64,000 nucleotides of DNA from Myxococcota bacterium. GTDB taxonomy: Bacteria; Myxococcota_A; Polyangia; HGW-17. A model generated the notes under the pieces. That model did not search any database. It was not told the origin of the DNA and was given only the letters and a program-made list of their open reading frames with translations. How positions within the stretch are numbered: position 1 is the first letter of the stretch; every line of letters starts with the position of its first letter. The position numbers and the translations under genes were made by a program. The stretch spans positions 1 to 64,000 of the forward strand of contig JAHJMN010000014.1 in NCBI GenBank assembly GCA_018821305.1, in the 5' to 3' direction. Below are positions 25,299-34,215 of this stretch, piece after piece.

Positions 25299-26768
25299 AT
25301 GGTACGTTTTTTTAAAAATTCTAATTATGACTTTATGGGCGGCCGTAAGAAAGCTGCAGCCATTTCAATGACAGTTATCGGGATTAGCGTCCTTGTGATG
25401 ATTGCTAATCTTTTTATACCCGGTCGCGGAAGCATTCTCAACTGGGGTATTGACTTTCTTGGTGGTACACAAATTCAACTTGAAATGCCGAAGGATTCTA
25501 ACAAAGAAGCTATTGCAAAAGCAATGGATTCCCTTGGATATAAAGATTTCGACGTTGTAAAATTCGGAAGTGCAAAACGCTATTATATTCGTATGAGATC
25601 ATTTTCTTCTCTTGCGGATGATAAGAAAATTGCAATTGAAAATGCATTCAAAGCAAAGTACACAACGAATTTCTTTCGTGTAAGATTTTCAGAATCTGGC
25701 GATAGCGTAAAAGTTCGCTTCTTCAAACCCGTTGATCTTAAAGAATTTAAACCCATACTGGATCAACTTGGTATAAATCATAAACTGCCGAAAGTTAGAC
25801 TCAGTCAGGAAGCTATTGAGTATAAAGCTAAAGTTAAAAGAAATGAAAAAGCTGTCTGGGAAAAAGACCATTCGGCGGATTTGGATTTTGCTGAAGTTAC
25901 TGGCGTTTCTCCTATGAAAAACGAGTATACTATTACTCTTAACTCAATTTCTGAAAAACTTCAGACTGAACTTAACGGCAAATTCGGATTTAAACTCGAT
26001 AATAACGCCGAAGGTGGTGTCAAAGTTTTAAGTGTTGAAAGTCGTGGTCCTCAAGTTGGACGTCGTCTTAGAGTAAACGGTATACTTTCTCTTCTTTATG
26101 CAATTGGGTTTATCCTTCTCTACATCGTTATCCGATTCGATCTTAAATTTGCACCCGGTGCAGTTGTTGCTCTTGTGCATGACGTTATGATAACCGTTGG
26201 AATTTTTGCTGCTTTGTATATTGAGTTTTCACTACCAATCCTGGCGGCGCTACTAACAATTATCGGGTACTCTCTTAACGACACAATTGTTATTTATGAT
26301 CGTATCCGTGAAAACATCATAAAACTGAGAAGCAGAGATCTTGCCAAAGTTATCAATACTTCACTGAATGAGACTCTTTCGAGAACAGTGCTTACATCTC
26401 TTACAACGCTCTTCTCCGTTCTTGCTATTGCAATCATGACAACGGGTGTTTTAAGAGAATTTGCCGTTGCGATGGTTATCGGTGTATTAATTGGAACATA
26501 TTCTTCTATTTATGTAGCGAGCCCAATGGTTTTATGGTTTAACGCTACTTTTGAAGAAATTGCCGAACGTCTTTCTTCAAGGCCCCGGGAAGAACAACCT
26601 GAAGATTATCTTGATGATGAAGATGATGATGAAGGCAGTAGCGAATCTTCTGAAGACAAGAAAAACCCTGAGCGTGAGCTTTCGGAAGAAGAACAGAAAA
26701 AACAGGCTATCCGCAAGGCAAAACGCGCTATGCGTAAAACCAAAGGCGGCCGTGGTGGCCGGCGCTGA
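25299..26768 (+). CDS. secF: Protein-export membrane protein SecF
   Basis: The ATG at 25299 follows AAGGGGG. 489 residues, longer than the usual 300-330. SecF hallmarks are GIDFLGGTQIQLEM, VGRRLRVNG, GYSLNDTIVIYDRIREN and GTYSSIYVASP. The periplasmic part (about 55-255) contains an extra segment, and the C-terminus has a cytoplasmic tail of about 75 residues that is first acidic (DDEDDDEG) and then basic (RAMRKTKGGRGGRR). The tail's function is unknown. Confidence 0.96.
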   Translation: MVRFFKNSNYDFMGGRKKAAAISMTVIGISVLVMIANLFIPGRGSILNWGIDFLGGTQIQLEMPKDSNKEAIAKAMDSLGYKDFDVVKFGSAKRYYIRMRSFSSLADDKKIAIENAFKAKYTTNFFRVRFSESGDSVKVRFFKPVDLKEFKPILDQLGINHKLPKVRLSQEAIEYKAKVKRNEKAVWEKDHSADLDFAEVTGVSPMKNEYTITLNSISEKLQTELNGKFGFKLDNNAEGGVKVLSVESRGPQVGRRLRVNGILSLLYAIGFILLYIVIRFDLKFAPGAVVALVHDVMITVGIFAALYIEFSLPILAALLTIIGYSLNDTIVIYDRIRENIIKLRSRDLAKVINTSLNETLSRTVLTSLTTLFSVLAIAIMTTGVLREFAVAMVIGVLIGTYSSIYVASPMVLWFNATFEEIAERLSSRPREEQPEDYLDDEDDDEGSSESSEDKKNPERELSEEEQKKQAIRKAKRAMRKTKGGRGGRR

Positions 26769-26794
26769 TTACTTTAAAGGCAGCAAATTGACCA

Positions 26795-28516
26795 GTGAAT
26801 TCTTCTCCCAAACCGATCCCTGTATTCAGTAATGCATTCGAAAAATCTGTTGAAATAGAGAGAAAATACGGAATTAACGCCGCAGTTTCCAGAATACTTG
26901 CAGTCAGGGGTTTTGATGCAGGGGATGATCTACTTGATTTTCTACAACCAAAACTTAAAAACATTCCTCTTCCGGACACCCTTCCGGATATCGATCGTGC
27001 AATTACTCGGATTATCAGGGAAATTGAGATTAAAAAAAATACGATTGGAATTTTTGGAGACTACGATGTGGATGGCATAGGCAGTGCTTCCATGTGGCAA
27101 AAATTCTTGAGTTCAATAAAAATTAATACGTTTCCATTGATTTCCAGAAGAGGTAGAGGTTATGGGTTAACATCAGCAGATATTGATGACTATATCGCAA
27201 TGCAGGTTAAGTTGTTGATAGCAGTTGATGTAGGATCAACGGATTATGAAGCAGTAAGGCATGCTAGAGATAATGGGATCGATATTGTTATAATTGATCA
27301 CCATCATATTACCGAACCCTGGCCCGATGCTTACGCAATTGTGAATCCATTGCGTCATGATAGTCTTTTTAAATATACGGCAATGGCAAGTGTTGGGCTT
27401 ACTTTTTATATGATTGCAGCCCTGAGATCCAGACTCGCTTCTGACGGTTATTTTCCGGAAAACGAGCTTCCCGATGTAAAAAATTATCTTGATATTGTTG
27501 CACTTGGCACATTAGCTGATGTGGCTCCCCTTAGAGGAATAAATAGAAATCTGGTTCATTACGGATTGAATTTAATCCGAAAGAAAGTCAATCCAAGCAT
27601 AAAAGCCTTGTGTGATGTTGTTGGAATTCAGCACGTTGATCAAATAAATGAGAAATCTATTGTTTTTAAAATCGTGCCCAAATTAAATGCTCCTGGTCGT
27701 ATGGGTGATGCAAGAATAAGTTTTGAACTTTTAACAAGTATGAATTATACCAAGGCACAGGGTATCTCGCATCAGTTAACTGAAATTAATCATAAACGTC
27801 AGAAAATACAGGAGAAAATGCTTCAAGAAGCAATGGAGCAAGCCGCTGCCTCATTAGAATACAGATGGCCAATTATTGTCAGCGGTGAAGACTGGCATCC
27901 GGGTGTTGTCGGAATTGTAGCCGCAAAACTCGCAGAGCAATTTAAAAGACCCGCCGCAGCAGTTGCTTTACTCGATGAGAATACCGGTCGTGGCAGTGTT
28001 CGAAGTTACGGTGGGGCAAATATTTATGAAGTGCTTGATAAATTAAAGCACCTTCTTATATCTTTTGGTGGCCATGAAGGAGCAGCGGGAATTGAGATCG
28101 AGCGAAGCAAAATCGGTCGTTTTGCAGCGGATATGGATTCCATCCTTAAACCACTCAGCGACGTAGATCAACTGGAAGTTAATGTAGATATTGAAGCGAC
28201 ATTCGTTGAGATTACAGAAGAATTTCTTAATCAACTTGAAATGCTTGCTCCTTTCGGAAATGCAAATCCTGAAGTTGTAGTCTACACAAAAAAACTGGAA
28301 GTTGTCAGTGTCAGATATCCGAAAGCTCAGCATCTATCCGTACTGCTCAGGGATCCTGTCACCAGAACGGTCCTGAGGGCCATTGGATTTAATATGGCTT
28401 CACTTATGACCGAGCTCAGTCAATTTGTAAATATAATATATGTCCCGGAAAAAGATCAGTTTCGCGGCGGAAGAGTACCTCAACTCAGGTTGCTCCATAT
28501 CTGGTCAGACAATTGA
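26795..28516 (+). CDS. recJ: Single-stranded-DNA-specific exonuclease RecJ
   Basis: GTG start, 573 residues. The DHH phosphoesterase motifs are present: GDYDVDG (about 89-95), VDVGS, IIDHHHITE (about 167-175) and ALGTLADVAPL. The DHHA1 domain contains SFGGHEGAAG, and the C-terminal OB region NQLEMLAPFGNANPE. It degrades single-stranded DNA 5' to 3' in repair. It follows secF by 26 bases, so co-transcription is likely. Confidence 0.95.
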   Translation: MNSSPKPIPVFSNAFEKSVEIERKYGINAAVSRILAVRGFDAGDDLLDFLQPKLKNIPLPDTLPDIDRAITRIIREIEIKKNTIGIFGDYDVDGIGSASMWQKFLSSIKINTFPLISRRGRGYGLTSADIDDYIAMQVKLLIAVDVGSTDYEAVRHARDNGIDIVIIDHHHITEPWPDAYAIVNPLRHDSLFKYTAMASVGLTFYMIAALRSRLASDGYFPENELPDVKNYLDIVALGTLADVAPLRGINRNLVHYGLNLIRKKVNPSIKALCDVVGIQHVDQINEKSIVFKIVPKLNAPGRMGDARISFELLTSMNYTKAQGISHQLTEINHKRQKIQEKMLQEAMEQAAASLEYRWPIIVSGEDWHPGVVGIVAAKLAEQFKRPAAAVALLDENTGRGSVRSYGGANIYEVLDKLKHLLISFGGHEGAAGIEIERSKIGRFAADMDSILKPLSDVDQLEVNVDIEATFVEITEEFLNQLEMLAPFGNANPEVVVYTKKLEVVSVRYPKAQHLSVLLRDPVTRTVLRAIGFNMASLMTELSQFVNIIYVPEKDQFRGGRVPQLRLLHIWSDN

Positions 28517-28579
28517 CTTGACTCCAAAAGAAACTATTATCTTCGTCACGGGGCAAATGCCTGCCTGAATGTGATCAAA

Positions 28580-28843
28580 ATGGATAAAGAAAATAAAAAT
28601 GAAATAAGTGAACCGGAAGAAATACCACCTGCCATATTAAGACGTCGTAAGACTCCTGCGTACAGGGTAAACACATCTTCACAGACTTTTGACTGGGTTA
28701 TTATAATAATAGCCCTTGGCGCAGCGCTGATAATGATTAAAACAAGAGGGTGTAATACATCTTTAAAAAATATGGCTGAATTTTTCACAAACACAACACA
28801 GAATACCAGTCAGGTTGAGGATAAAATAAATGAAGGAAAATGA
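28580..28843 (+). CDS. Small single-pass membrane protein
   Basis: ATG at 28580 (a GTG three codons earlier is an alternative); 87 residues; no ribosome binding site seen. A charged N-terminus containing PPAILRRRKTPAYRV precedes one membrane helix (about 38-55) and an Asn/Thr-rich tail. Its end overlaps the next gene by 14 bases, which supports its being real and coupled. No family recognised. Confidence 0.55.
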   Translation: MDKENKNEISEPEEIPPAILRRRKTPAYRVNTSSQTFDWVIIIIALGAALIMIKTRGCNTSLKNMAEFFTNTTQNTSQVEDKINEGK

Positions 28844-30461
28844 TATAATTCTTTCAGAAGATATTGATAAAGCAGTTAAAAACGCGATTTCCAACCGCAG
28901 AACTGATCCTCTTCTTGAAATTGGAAACCCATTGGAAGTTATTCCTGGCCTTCGCCCGGTAGAATTATATGGAGTCATAAAGGCTTCAGGAATAAACGAT
29001 TGTGCTGAGCTTTTACTTTATGCCAGCACAGAGCAGATTCAGTGTTTTCTGGATTTTGATTGCTGGAACCGGGATTCCTTTCTCCCGGCAAATTTTTTTG
29101 ACTGGTCAAGTGCAATTACTGCCCTTGGTTTTGAAAAAACTGGTCAGGTTTTTCGAGAAATGGATGAGGAAATACTGGCTCTGGTCCTGCTGAAAAGTGT
29201 TGTAATATTGAACCTTAAAGAAGTTGAAGTTCCCGAAGACGATATTGACTACTATCGCACCCCTGACGGTTTTTTTGAACTCCGACCCATTGAAGGTATC
29301 AATGAGGATGTGTGGAAAAATGTAGTTTCGATAATTGAATCTTTGTACGCTGATAACATTGAATTTGCAATTGAAGTACTGACCAAAGCCGCCTGGGAAG
29401 TAGAACTTCAACTGGAAGAAAACGCGTATCATTGGATGTCAGGCCGGATGGAGGAGCAGGGATTTACTAATTATCTAGATGCTTTAAGCGTTTATCGTTT
29501 CCTTGATCCATCTTCTGTAACCCTTAACGAAAGCTCTGTGGGAAGACTGGTCGGTTTAAAATCTGACGCTATTATTTCCACCAATCTCAACTGGAAGGCA
29601 TCATCGGCTGTTTTAGAGGCGATGGCTGAACTCGAGAATACCGAGGTTGATCGGGTTAAAATGGGAATTGCAAGTCTAGTAAATAAAATGGCCATTGCTG
29701 ATGGAATACGCCTGGATGACGAAGACAGCCTTGAAATAGTTGCACAGTATGCTTCTTCAACGGTGAATCTGGGCCTTGAGTTCATTACTGGTGGGGATGC
29801 AGGGAAAATACCGTCTGCTCTTCGTAGTATTGCAATTGAACGAATTTTCCGGGCAGGATACAGCCTGCTGCTGAAGCTTAAGGGACTTGCTCAGACTCTT
29901 TCCCGCAGCGGGCATATTTCACTTTCTCCCCGGTCGTATACTTTGCTGGAAGGTCCCTGGGTTAAATTTTACAAAGCAATTGTTACCGAGCACCCGATGC
30001 TTCATTTAGGCTTAAAAGGTGTTGGCGAGGAGAGAAATTTTCAGAGTCTTAGAGATCTGGCTTTTGCTGGAGACATAGTTGAAGATATGAGTACTCTAAA
30101 GTCAGTAATTTTTTATGGTCTGGAAATGAATGCAGCACTTTTAACTGATGAAGGAATCAGCAACACCTCCCGAAAAACGGCTGCGGAGATTACTTTTGGG
30201 GATCTTATTCGCACTGCGCTTATGCTTAATTATAACAAACTACCGGTTCATTCAATACCAACGAAGGATCATATTAATGCATGGAAGGAAGCAAGTCAGT
30301 CTCTGGAATCCGCTTCCAGGAATATGATGAATATTATAAAGAAAAACTTTATAAAGAACTCGCTTCCATCTCATCCGCGTCTGGAGCGAATTTTAACAAC
30401 CCACCTTGAACCTCTCTACTCAGGTCTTGAAATAAGCGGCCTTATCATATATCGCGTTTAA
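28830..30461 (+). CDS. DUF6178-like protein
   Basis: This encodes 543 residues with no signal peptide or membrane segment; GAGG precedes the ATG. The protein is mostly helical and acidic. The opening pattern (PGLRPVELYGVIKASGINDCAELL, CFLDFDCW) and the later DALSVYRFLDPSS fit the DUF6178 family, which I recall from deltaproteobacterial genomes; this assignment is from memory of the pattern. The family has no established function. It lies downstream of recJ and the small membrane protein, probably in the same transcript. Confidence 0.65.
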   Translation: MKENDIILSEDIDKAVKNAISNRRTDPLLEIGNPLEVIPGLRPVELYGVIKASGINDCAELLLYASTEQIQCFLDFDCWNRDSFLPANFFDWSSAITALGFEKTGQVFREMDEEILALVLLKSVVILNLKEVEVPEDDIDYYRTPDGFFELRPIEGINEDVWKNVVSIIESLYADNIEFAIEVLTKAAWEVELQLEENAYHWMSGRMEEQGFTNYLDALSVYRFLDPSSVTLNESSVGRLVGLKSDAIISTNLNWKASSAVLEAMAELENTEVDRVKMGIASLVNKMAIADGIRLDDEDSLEIVAQYASSTVNLGLEFITGGDAGKIPSALRSIAIERIFRAGYSLLLKLKGLAQTLSRSGHISLSPRSYTLLEGPWVKFYKAIVTEHPMLHLGLKGVGEERNFQSLRDLAFAGDIVEDMSTLKSVIFYGLEMNAALLTDEGISNTSRKTAAEITFGDLIRTALMLNYNKLPVHSIPTKDHINAWKEASQSLESASRNMMNIIKKNFIKNSLPSHPRLERILTTHLEPLYSGLEISGLIIYRV

Positions 30462-30560
30462 AATCGCTGTTGAAAACTTCAGGTCTTTTAATCTTGAGTT
30501 TTGATTTGTATTCTGCAAGAGTATCAAATTCAGATACACTACTTTTTTCCGGAGATAACC

Positions 30561-33029
30561 ATGAGCGATTTTGAACCAAATCTTGAACTTGAGAATGTTG
30601 GAGTTTTTAAAAAGGCGATAAGGGAAATAGTCGGTCCTTTCAAAAGTCTTGCCCATACTTCTCGTGCATTGTGGGGTCTCTATATTTCTTATGTTTTTGA
30701 AGGTTTGGTCTATTTCGGGGTTCTAACCATATTAGGAAAATATCTTTCAGAAAATGTTGGTCTCACCGACCTTCATGCTGGTTGGGTTTACAGTCTTTTT
30801 ACCGGTGGGATTACTCTTGCAATGCTGTTTCTTGGTGGCATTGTTGATAAAATAGGTGTACGAAAGTCAATGCTTCTGGCACTCCTGTTGCTTTTAGGAG
30901 GTCGAATTTTTCTTGCATTATCTGGAATTATGCCTCACGGCCATGGGGCTTTTTCAATGATGTTTTTGCTTATACTTGTCGGGTTGATTATTACTGTTCT
31001 GGGGTATGGTATGTACCAACCGGCAGCATATGCCGGCGTTAAGCAGTTTACAGATGAAAAATCAGCTACCATGGGTTATGCAATGATTTATGGTCTGATG
31101 AACCTCGGAGCTTTTTTTTCAGGTTTACTCTCTCCGATCATCAGAGAAAATTATGGTATTGTTGCAGTTTTTATAACTTTTGCGTTCTTTTCTTTTCTGG
31201 CTTTTGTCTCATTTTCACGAATTACGACTGAAATGGCAGCAAAAGCTGGCACACTGACTGAAATTGATAAGAAGGGTGAAAAAAAGGATGATGAAAATAA
31301 AGAAAAAGACGATCAGCCTGAGCTCCCTGTTTTTAAATCACCTTATATGTGGGCACTGATATCAGGTGCTGTTATCTCCGGCGTAATTCTTATTTATCTC
31401 CAGATTACTGCGCCAGCAGGCTATGGTGATAATTTTATTTCAACTCATGTTAAGAAAACCGGTGAAGCTGCAAAATGGATAAAAACCGAAATTACTAGAG
31501 TTAAGAAAATAAAGGAAAATAAGGAGAAAATTTCAGACAAAGAGAAAACTCCGGATACTAAAAAACTTAAGGAAATTTCAGATAGTCTTGCTAAAAATAT
31601 AACTTCTGTAAAAGCACCGGCAAATCTGGCTAAAGGTCTTAAGGTAGATAATAAGATATATGAAATTATAAAAACTTTATTTTTATCTGATATCGAAATT
31701 TTGAGCGAGTTCAGTAAAGATTTCAGTAAATTCACTGTTGAAGACAAGTTTGAAAAAGAACTCAAGGATGAAATTTACAGTGAATTACGCTCTCTGGGTA
31801 TTTTTTATATGTCAATATCTTACTCAATGAAGAGTGAATTTAATGGTCGAGCTCTTCGTCGACTTCAAGCAACCCAGAAAAAGACAAAAGAATCCAGAAT
31901 TCCTCTTTCAGAAACCTGGAGGAAAACAATTCTTGAAACAAACAAACTTCCTCTGGAAAAAAGGATCAATTCTCTTGAAACAGTTGTGACAGGGATAAAA
32001 GATAAGTTTTATGGTAAAATACAAAAAAATCAATGGTTTATTCTAATTATGACTAAAGAAATAGAGCTGCTTAAAAAGCTTACTGCTTTTTCCAGTTCTA
32101 ATTTCAGCGCGGCCTCGAGAGAGATTATCGTTTCGAGGCTTTATTATACAGGTCATTTTTATATTAAAACCTTAGCGGAAGATATCAATTCGGAGAAAGA
32201 TCCTTTTTCCATTGCATCCCAGGTTGCTTCTAATTTAAAAATAACATCACAGATTTCTGAAACACTTAAGTCATCATCTGAGGCTGGAATAATCAAGCCG
32301 GCAAGCTATAGTTTAAAAAAATTCATGATCAGATATGGCATTTTATCTTTTATTTGTCTGCTTTTTATAATTTTAGCGATTCACTTTACGCTCAGTAAAA
32401 AACCAGATCATCCTTTCCATAATTCAAAATTTGTGTTTTTCATTTTTATTCTTATCCCAGTCCAGACACTGTTTGCGCATAACTGGTTAACGCTTCCTTA
32501 CTATATTGATAGAGCTTTTGCCGGAACAGCAATAAGTAAGAAGTTTGAATTGTTTTCAAATATTAATCCATTATTGATTTTCCTGCTTACACCTTTTGTC
32601 GGAGCATTAACTCAAAGAATTCATGTCTATAAAATGATGCTTGCAGGAACTCTGGTAATGGCTATCCCAACTTTACTGCTGGTTTTCCCACCTTCTCCTG
32701 TACTTTTACTTACCTATATTCTTCTCATGTCTATTGGTGAAGCCATGTGGCAGCCAAGATTTCTTCAATGGGTTGCACAAATCGCTCCCGAAGGAAAAAC
32801 AGGAATATATATGGGTATCGCACAATTCCCGTGGTTTTTAACAAAAGTGCTTACCGGATTATACAGCGGATATTTACTCTCAAAATACTGTCCGCTAATC
32901 GGGCCCCAGAATACTGAAATGATGTGGCTTATTCATACTGTAATCGCACTTGTTACTCCAGTTGGCCTTATTCTAGCTGCATCATGGATGTTAAAGGGCG
33001 GCATTTCCTCAACTGCTTTAAAAAAATAA
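30561..33029 (+). CDS. POT/PTR2-like MFS transporter with large extracytoplasmic insertion
   Basis: The ATG at 30561 follows CGGAGATAACC; 822 residues, versus about 450-500 for a normal member. Six membrane helices come first, with POT-like EGLVYFGVLTILGKYL and YGLMNLGAFFSG, then a charged cytoplasmic loop and helix 7. About 290 charged, helical residues follow between helix 7 and helix 8 (about 295-590). The remaining helices contain PYYIDRAF and GEAMWQPRF. With the usual 12-helix topology the insert faces the periplasm. POT members import di- and tripeptides with protons; the substrate here is unknown. Confidence 0.75.
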   Translation: MSDFEPNLELENVGVFKKAIREIVGPFKSLAHTSRALWGLYISYVFEGLVYFGVLTILGKYLSENVGLTDLHAGWVYSLFTGGITLAMLFLGGIVDKIGVRKSMLLALLLLLGGRIFLALSGIMPHGHGAFSMMFLLILVGLIITVLGYGMYQPAAYAGVKQFTDEKSATMGYAMIYGLMNLGAFFSGLLSPIIRENYGIVAVFITFAFFSFLAFVSFSRITTEMAAKAGTLTEIDKKGEKKDDENKEKDDQPELPVFKSPYMWALISGAVISGVILIYLQITAPAGYGDNFISTHVKKTGEAAKWIKTEITRVKKIKENKEKISDKEKTPDTKKLKEISDSLAKNITSVKAPANLAKGLKVDNKIYEIIKTLFLSDIEILSEFSKDFSKFTVEDKFEKELKDEIYSELRSLGIFYMSISYSMKSEFNGRALRRLQATQKKTKESRIPLSETWRKTILETNKLPLEKRINSLETVVTGIKDKFYGKIQKNQWFILIMTKEIELLKKLTAFSSSNFSAASREIIVSRLYYTGHFYIKTLAEDINSEKDPFSIASQVASNLKITSQISETLKSSSEAGIIKPASYSLKKFMIRYGILSFICLLFIILAIHFTLSKKPDHPFHNSKFVFFIFILIPVQTLFAHNWLTLPYYIDRAFAGTAISKKFELFSNINPLLIFLLTPFVGALTQRIHVYKMMLAGTLVMAIPTLLLVFPPSPVLLLTYILLMSIGEAMWQPRFLQWVAQIAPEGKTGIYMGIAQFPWFLTKVLTGLYSGYLLSKYCPLIGPQNTEMMWLIHTVIALVTPVGLILAASWMLKGGISSTALKK

Positions 33030-33036
33030 ATTATAT

Positions 33037-33247
33037 CGCTTCCTGAGTAAGTTGAAAATTACGTTTTTTAGTAGTACTTATTGATGTTGAATGGTTAAGA
33101 CCGAGCTCCTGAACCTGTTTTCTTACTGCCTGAAGAATAATCAGAAACGCAGAGAATCAGGAGCAAGAACAGGAAAATCAGGGTCTTTTTCCTGAAGCAT
33201 TTCTTTAAAACGGATCACTATATCACTATCGTATTACCCATGAAGCG
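33037..33247 (+). repeat. Dispersed repeat family B, copy with inverted ends
   Basis: Begins CGCTTCCTGAGTAA and ends TTACCCATGAAGCG, imperfect inverted ends. The interior has the shared TTGATGTTGAATGGTTA block followed by CCTGAACCTGTTTT and CAGGAGCAAGAACAGGAAAA palindromic parts and GGGTCTTTTTCCTGAAG. It fills the gap between convergent genes. Confidence 0.75.
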
Positions 33248-33254
33248 GTCTATT

Positions 33255-33848
33255 TCAGAAGGAGGTGCGGAAGCGGAAGGCGCGGGAGATGGTTACTCCG
33301 TCAGTATATTCAAGTTCGCCTCCAAAGGGAAGCCCGGCGGCAAGTCGAGAGACTTTAACATCGGATGAAATTATGGAGGAAATATAGTGAGCGGTAGTAT
33401 CGCCATCTACAGTGTTATCAAGGGCCAGAATCAATTCGTTTACTTTTCCATCCCCGATGCGGCTCAGAAGTTCGGAAATACGCAGATCCTGAGGACCAAT
33501 ACCGTCGAGAGGGCTGATGTTTCCCCCAAGGATATGATAAAAACCACTGAAAGAGTGGCTGTTTTCAATGGCGAGCACATCCTGTGGTCTTGAAACAACG
33601 CATATTATTGATTTGTCACGATTAAAATCATTACAAATGTGACAGTTCTCTCCGGAAGGAGCATATAGACCACATACGGGGCAGCGACCAATGTGCGAAA
33701 CTGCTTCAGTAATTGCTTTAGCAAGACGGCTTCCAACTTCGGAATCTGATTCGATTACAAAAAGAGCCAGACGTCTGGCAGTTTTCTTGCCAATTCCCGG
33801 TAGCGTTGAAAATGCCTCAACTAGTTCTTCAAGCCAGACTAAATTCAT
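33255..33848 (-). CDS. recR: Recombination mediator protein RecR
   Basis: This encodes 197 residues. A helix-hairpin-helix (STLPGIGKKTARRLA), a C4 zinc finger (CPVCGLYAPSGENCHIC) and a TOPRIM domain (ICVVSRPQDVLAIE) are followed by LAAGLPFGGELEYTD, all as expected. With RecF and RecO it loads RecA onto SSB-coated DNA. AAGGAA precedes the ATG. Third gene of dnaX-ybaB-recR. Confidence 0.97.
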   Translation of the reverse strand: MNLVWLEELVEAFSTLPGIGKKTARRLALFVIESDSEVGSRLAKAITEAVSHIGRCPVCGLYAPSGENCHICNDFNRDKSIICVVSRPQDVLAIENSHSFSGFYHILGGNISPLDGIGPQDLRISELLSRIGDGKVNELILALDNTVDGDTTAHYISSIISSDVKVSRLAAGLPFGGELEYTDGVTISRAFRFRTSF

Positions 33849-33856
33849 AAAATTCC

Positions 33857-34204
33857 TTAAAAATGAGGAGCAAAAGGAGAGTTTCTCATCATTGCACCAA
33901 GGGCACCGAGTTCCTGAGTAGTTATTTCACCAGTACGCTCATGACATTTTTCGATGAATTGATTGAAGGCAGCGGCAACAAGATCAGACGTCATATCCAT
34001 GTCTTCCATGGAAAGTAATGCACTATCCATTTCTACATTTTGAACACGCATATTTGCATAGCCCGAAATCTTAACCATTCCGCCACCGGATTCTGCAGTA
34101 ACGATTTCTGTGGCGAGTCGCTGCTGCATTTTTTCCATTTTTGAATTAAGATCGTTAAGATCCGGAAGAAACTGACCAAGTTGGCTGAAATCCATTGGAT
34201 CCAT
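33857..34204 (-). CDS. ybaB: YbaB/EbfC-family nucleoid-associated protein
   Basis: This encodes 115 residues, a single YbaB domain: a long N-terminal helix (LNDLNSKMEKMQQRLATE), a strand pair (ESGGGMVKISGYANMRV) and a second helix. The family forms dimers that bind DNA. It sits in its conserved place between dnaX and recR, 8 bases from recR and 11 from dnaX. Confidence 0.95.
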   Translation of the reverse strand: MDPMDFSQLGQFLPDLNDLNSKMEKMQQRLATEIVTAESGGGMVKISGYANMRVQNVEMDSALLSMEDMDMTSDLVAAAFNQFIEKCHERTGEITTQELGALGAMMRNSPFAPHF

Positions 34205-34215
34205 TATTTACTCCA

